This document shows, piece after piece, positions 6,262-6,647 of a stretch of DNA of 6,647 nt. A program made the position numbers and the translations under genes. Positions within the stretch are counted from its first letter, which is position 1. Each line of letters begins with the position of its first letter. Source of the DNA: Bacteroidales bacterium (lineage in GTDB: Bacteria > Bacteroidota > Bacteroidia > Bacteroidales > WCHB1-69); contig JAQUGA010000140.1 of assembly GCA_028684405.1 (NCBI GenBank), positions 1 to 6,647 of the forward strand. The letters are read 5' to 3'. A model generated the notes under the pieces. It was not told the origin of the DNA, made no database searches, and saw nothing but the letters and a program-made list of their open reading frames with translations.

Positions 6262-6647
6262 ATGAAAATAAATCTTAGAAAACTTTTCGACTTTACTCTT
6301 TTTTTATTTTTATCTCTTACAATTACTGCTCAAAATAAGACTTCCATCATTAATGATGCGTCTTTTGATTCGGTAAATGTTCTGATTAAAGTTGCTTTTG
6401 GAAATACAAATGTGAACGTCTCTCAACAAAAATGTGGAAATAAATTCGAGCGTAAATACTTGCTCACTGTTACGCAGGATTTGGATCATTTTGGCAATTC
6501 TGAAGAGAAATTTCAACAAAGAGTATTCTTGTTTCATAAGTCATATACCAAACCTGTTGTCTTTGTTACCGAAGGGTATGATGCTTCGTATGCCGAATCG
6601 CCAGCCTACAATCATGAGCTTTGCGATATGCTGGATGCAAATTTGAT
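6262..6647 (+). CDS. Secreted peptidase S37-like protein (3' end missing)
   Basis: An open frame starts at ATG 6262 and runs to the window edge (128 codons plus 2 bases) without a stop. Residues 1-23 form a signal peptide: basic start (MKINLRK), a Phe/Leu-rich core, and likely cleavage near TAQ/N. The mature part carries QDLDHFGN (72-79), FQQRVFLFHKSY (84-95), PVVFVTEGY (98-106) and ELCDMLDANL (119-128). This order matches, from memory, the N-terminal part of the S37 family (PS-10 type tripeptidyl aminopeptidases), alpha/beta-hydrolase-fold serine peptidases. The nucleophile Ser and the rest of the triad would lie beyond the window, so activity cannot be judged. An extracytoplasmic role in peptide breakdown is inferred. 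It starts 12 bp after the membrane-protein stop codon with no promoter-like box between them, so it is probably the second gene of that operon. A frame on the opposite strand here (6310-6537) is a shadow of this gene. Confidence 0.75.
   Translation, partial: MKINLRKLFDFTLFLFLSLTITAQNKTSIINDASFDSVNVLIKVAFGNTNVNVSQQKCGNKFERKYLLTVTQDLDHFGNSEEKFQQRVFLFHKSYTKPVVFVTEGYDASYAESPAYNHELCDMLDANL

Noticed and set aside
6310..6537. 75-residue minus-strand reading frame
   Set aside because: It is antisense to the S37-like fragment, whose motifs and signal peptide favour the plus strand.
6434..6646. 70-residue plus-strand reading frame running off the right edge
   Set aside because: It overlaps the S37-like gene in another frame, and that gene explains the same bases with recognisable motifs.

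Overview
The window looks like chromosomal DNA from a Bacteroidota species, probably Flavobacteria-like. It is AT-rich. Promoter-like sites fit the Bacteroidota -7 consensus TAnnTTTG, and start codons are preceded by A-rich leaders rather than Shine-Dalgarno motifs. Two exported proteins have signal peptides ending in 'AQ', and one of them has the layout of a type IX secretion (T9SS) surface protein. The genus cannot be fixed from this sequence.

Layout. (1) 1-2438, minus strand: N-terminal 812 codons of a large secreted protein, running off the left edge. It has a signal peptide, a choice-of-anchor J/MAM-like domain, a beta-rich middle region and an array of three 98-residue Ig-like (DUF5018-type) repeats. 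The repeats include an exact 271-bp direct repeat at a 294-bp offset. (2) 2439-2667: a perfect 16-bp palindrome that places a -7 box on each strand, then A/T-rich spacer with no gene, then an intrinsic terminator for the next gene. (3) 2668-3870, minus strand: a complete 400-residue class I/II PLP-dependent aminotransferase (aspartate aminotransferase type). (4) 3871-4108: a divergent promoter region in which each promoter is preceded by the same 11-bp sequence in inverted orientation. (5) 4109-5326, plus strand: a complete 405-residue FAD-dependent oxidoreductase of the YhiN/HI0933/BaiN family. (6) 5425-6249, plus strand: a membrane protein with an N-terminal GYF_2-like domain. (7) 6262-6647, plus strand: the start of a secreted S37-family peptidase-like protein, cut by the right edge and only 12 bp after the membrane protein gene.

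How the genes relate. The aminotransferase and flavoprotein are housekeeping-type genes transcribed divergently. The membrane protein and the S37-like gene probably form a short operon. The repeat protein has its own promoter and is separated from the aminotransferase by a terminator. No mobile element, CRISPR array, tRNA, rRNA or obvious defence system is visible. I see no convincing new multi-gene system. The most notable signals are the near-identical repeat array and the arrangement of the two intergenic promoter regions.
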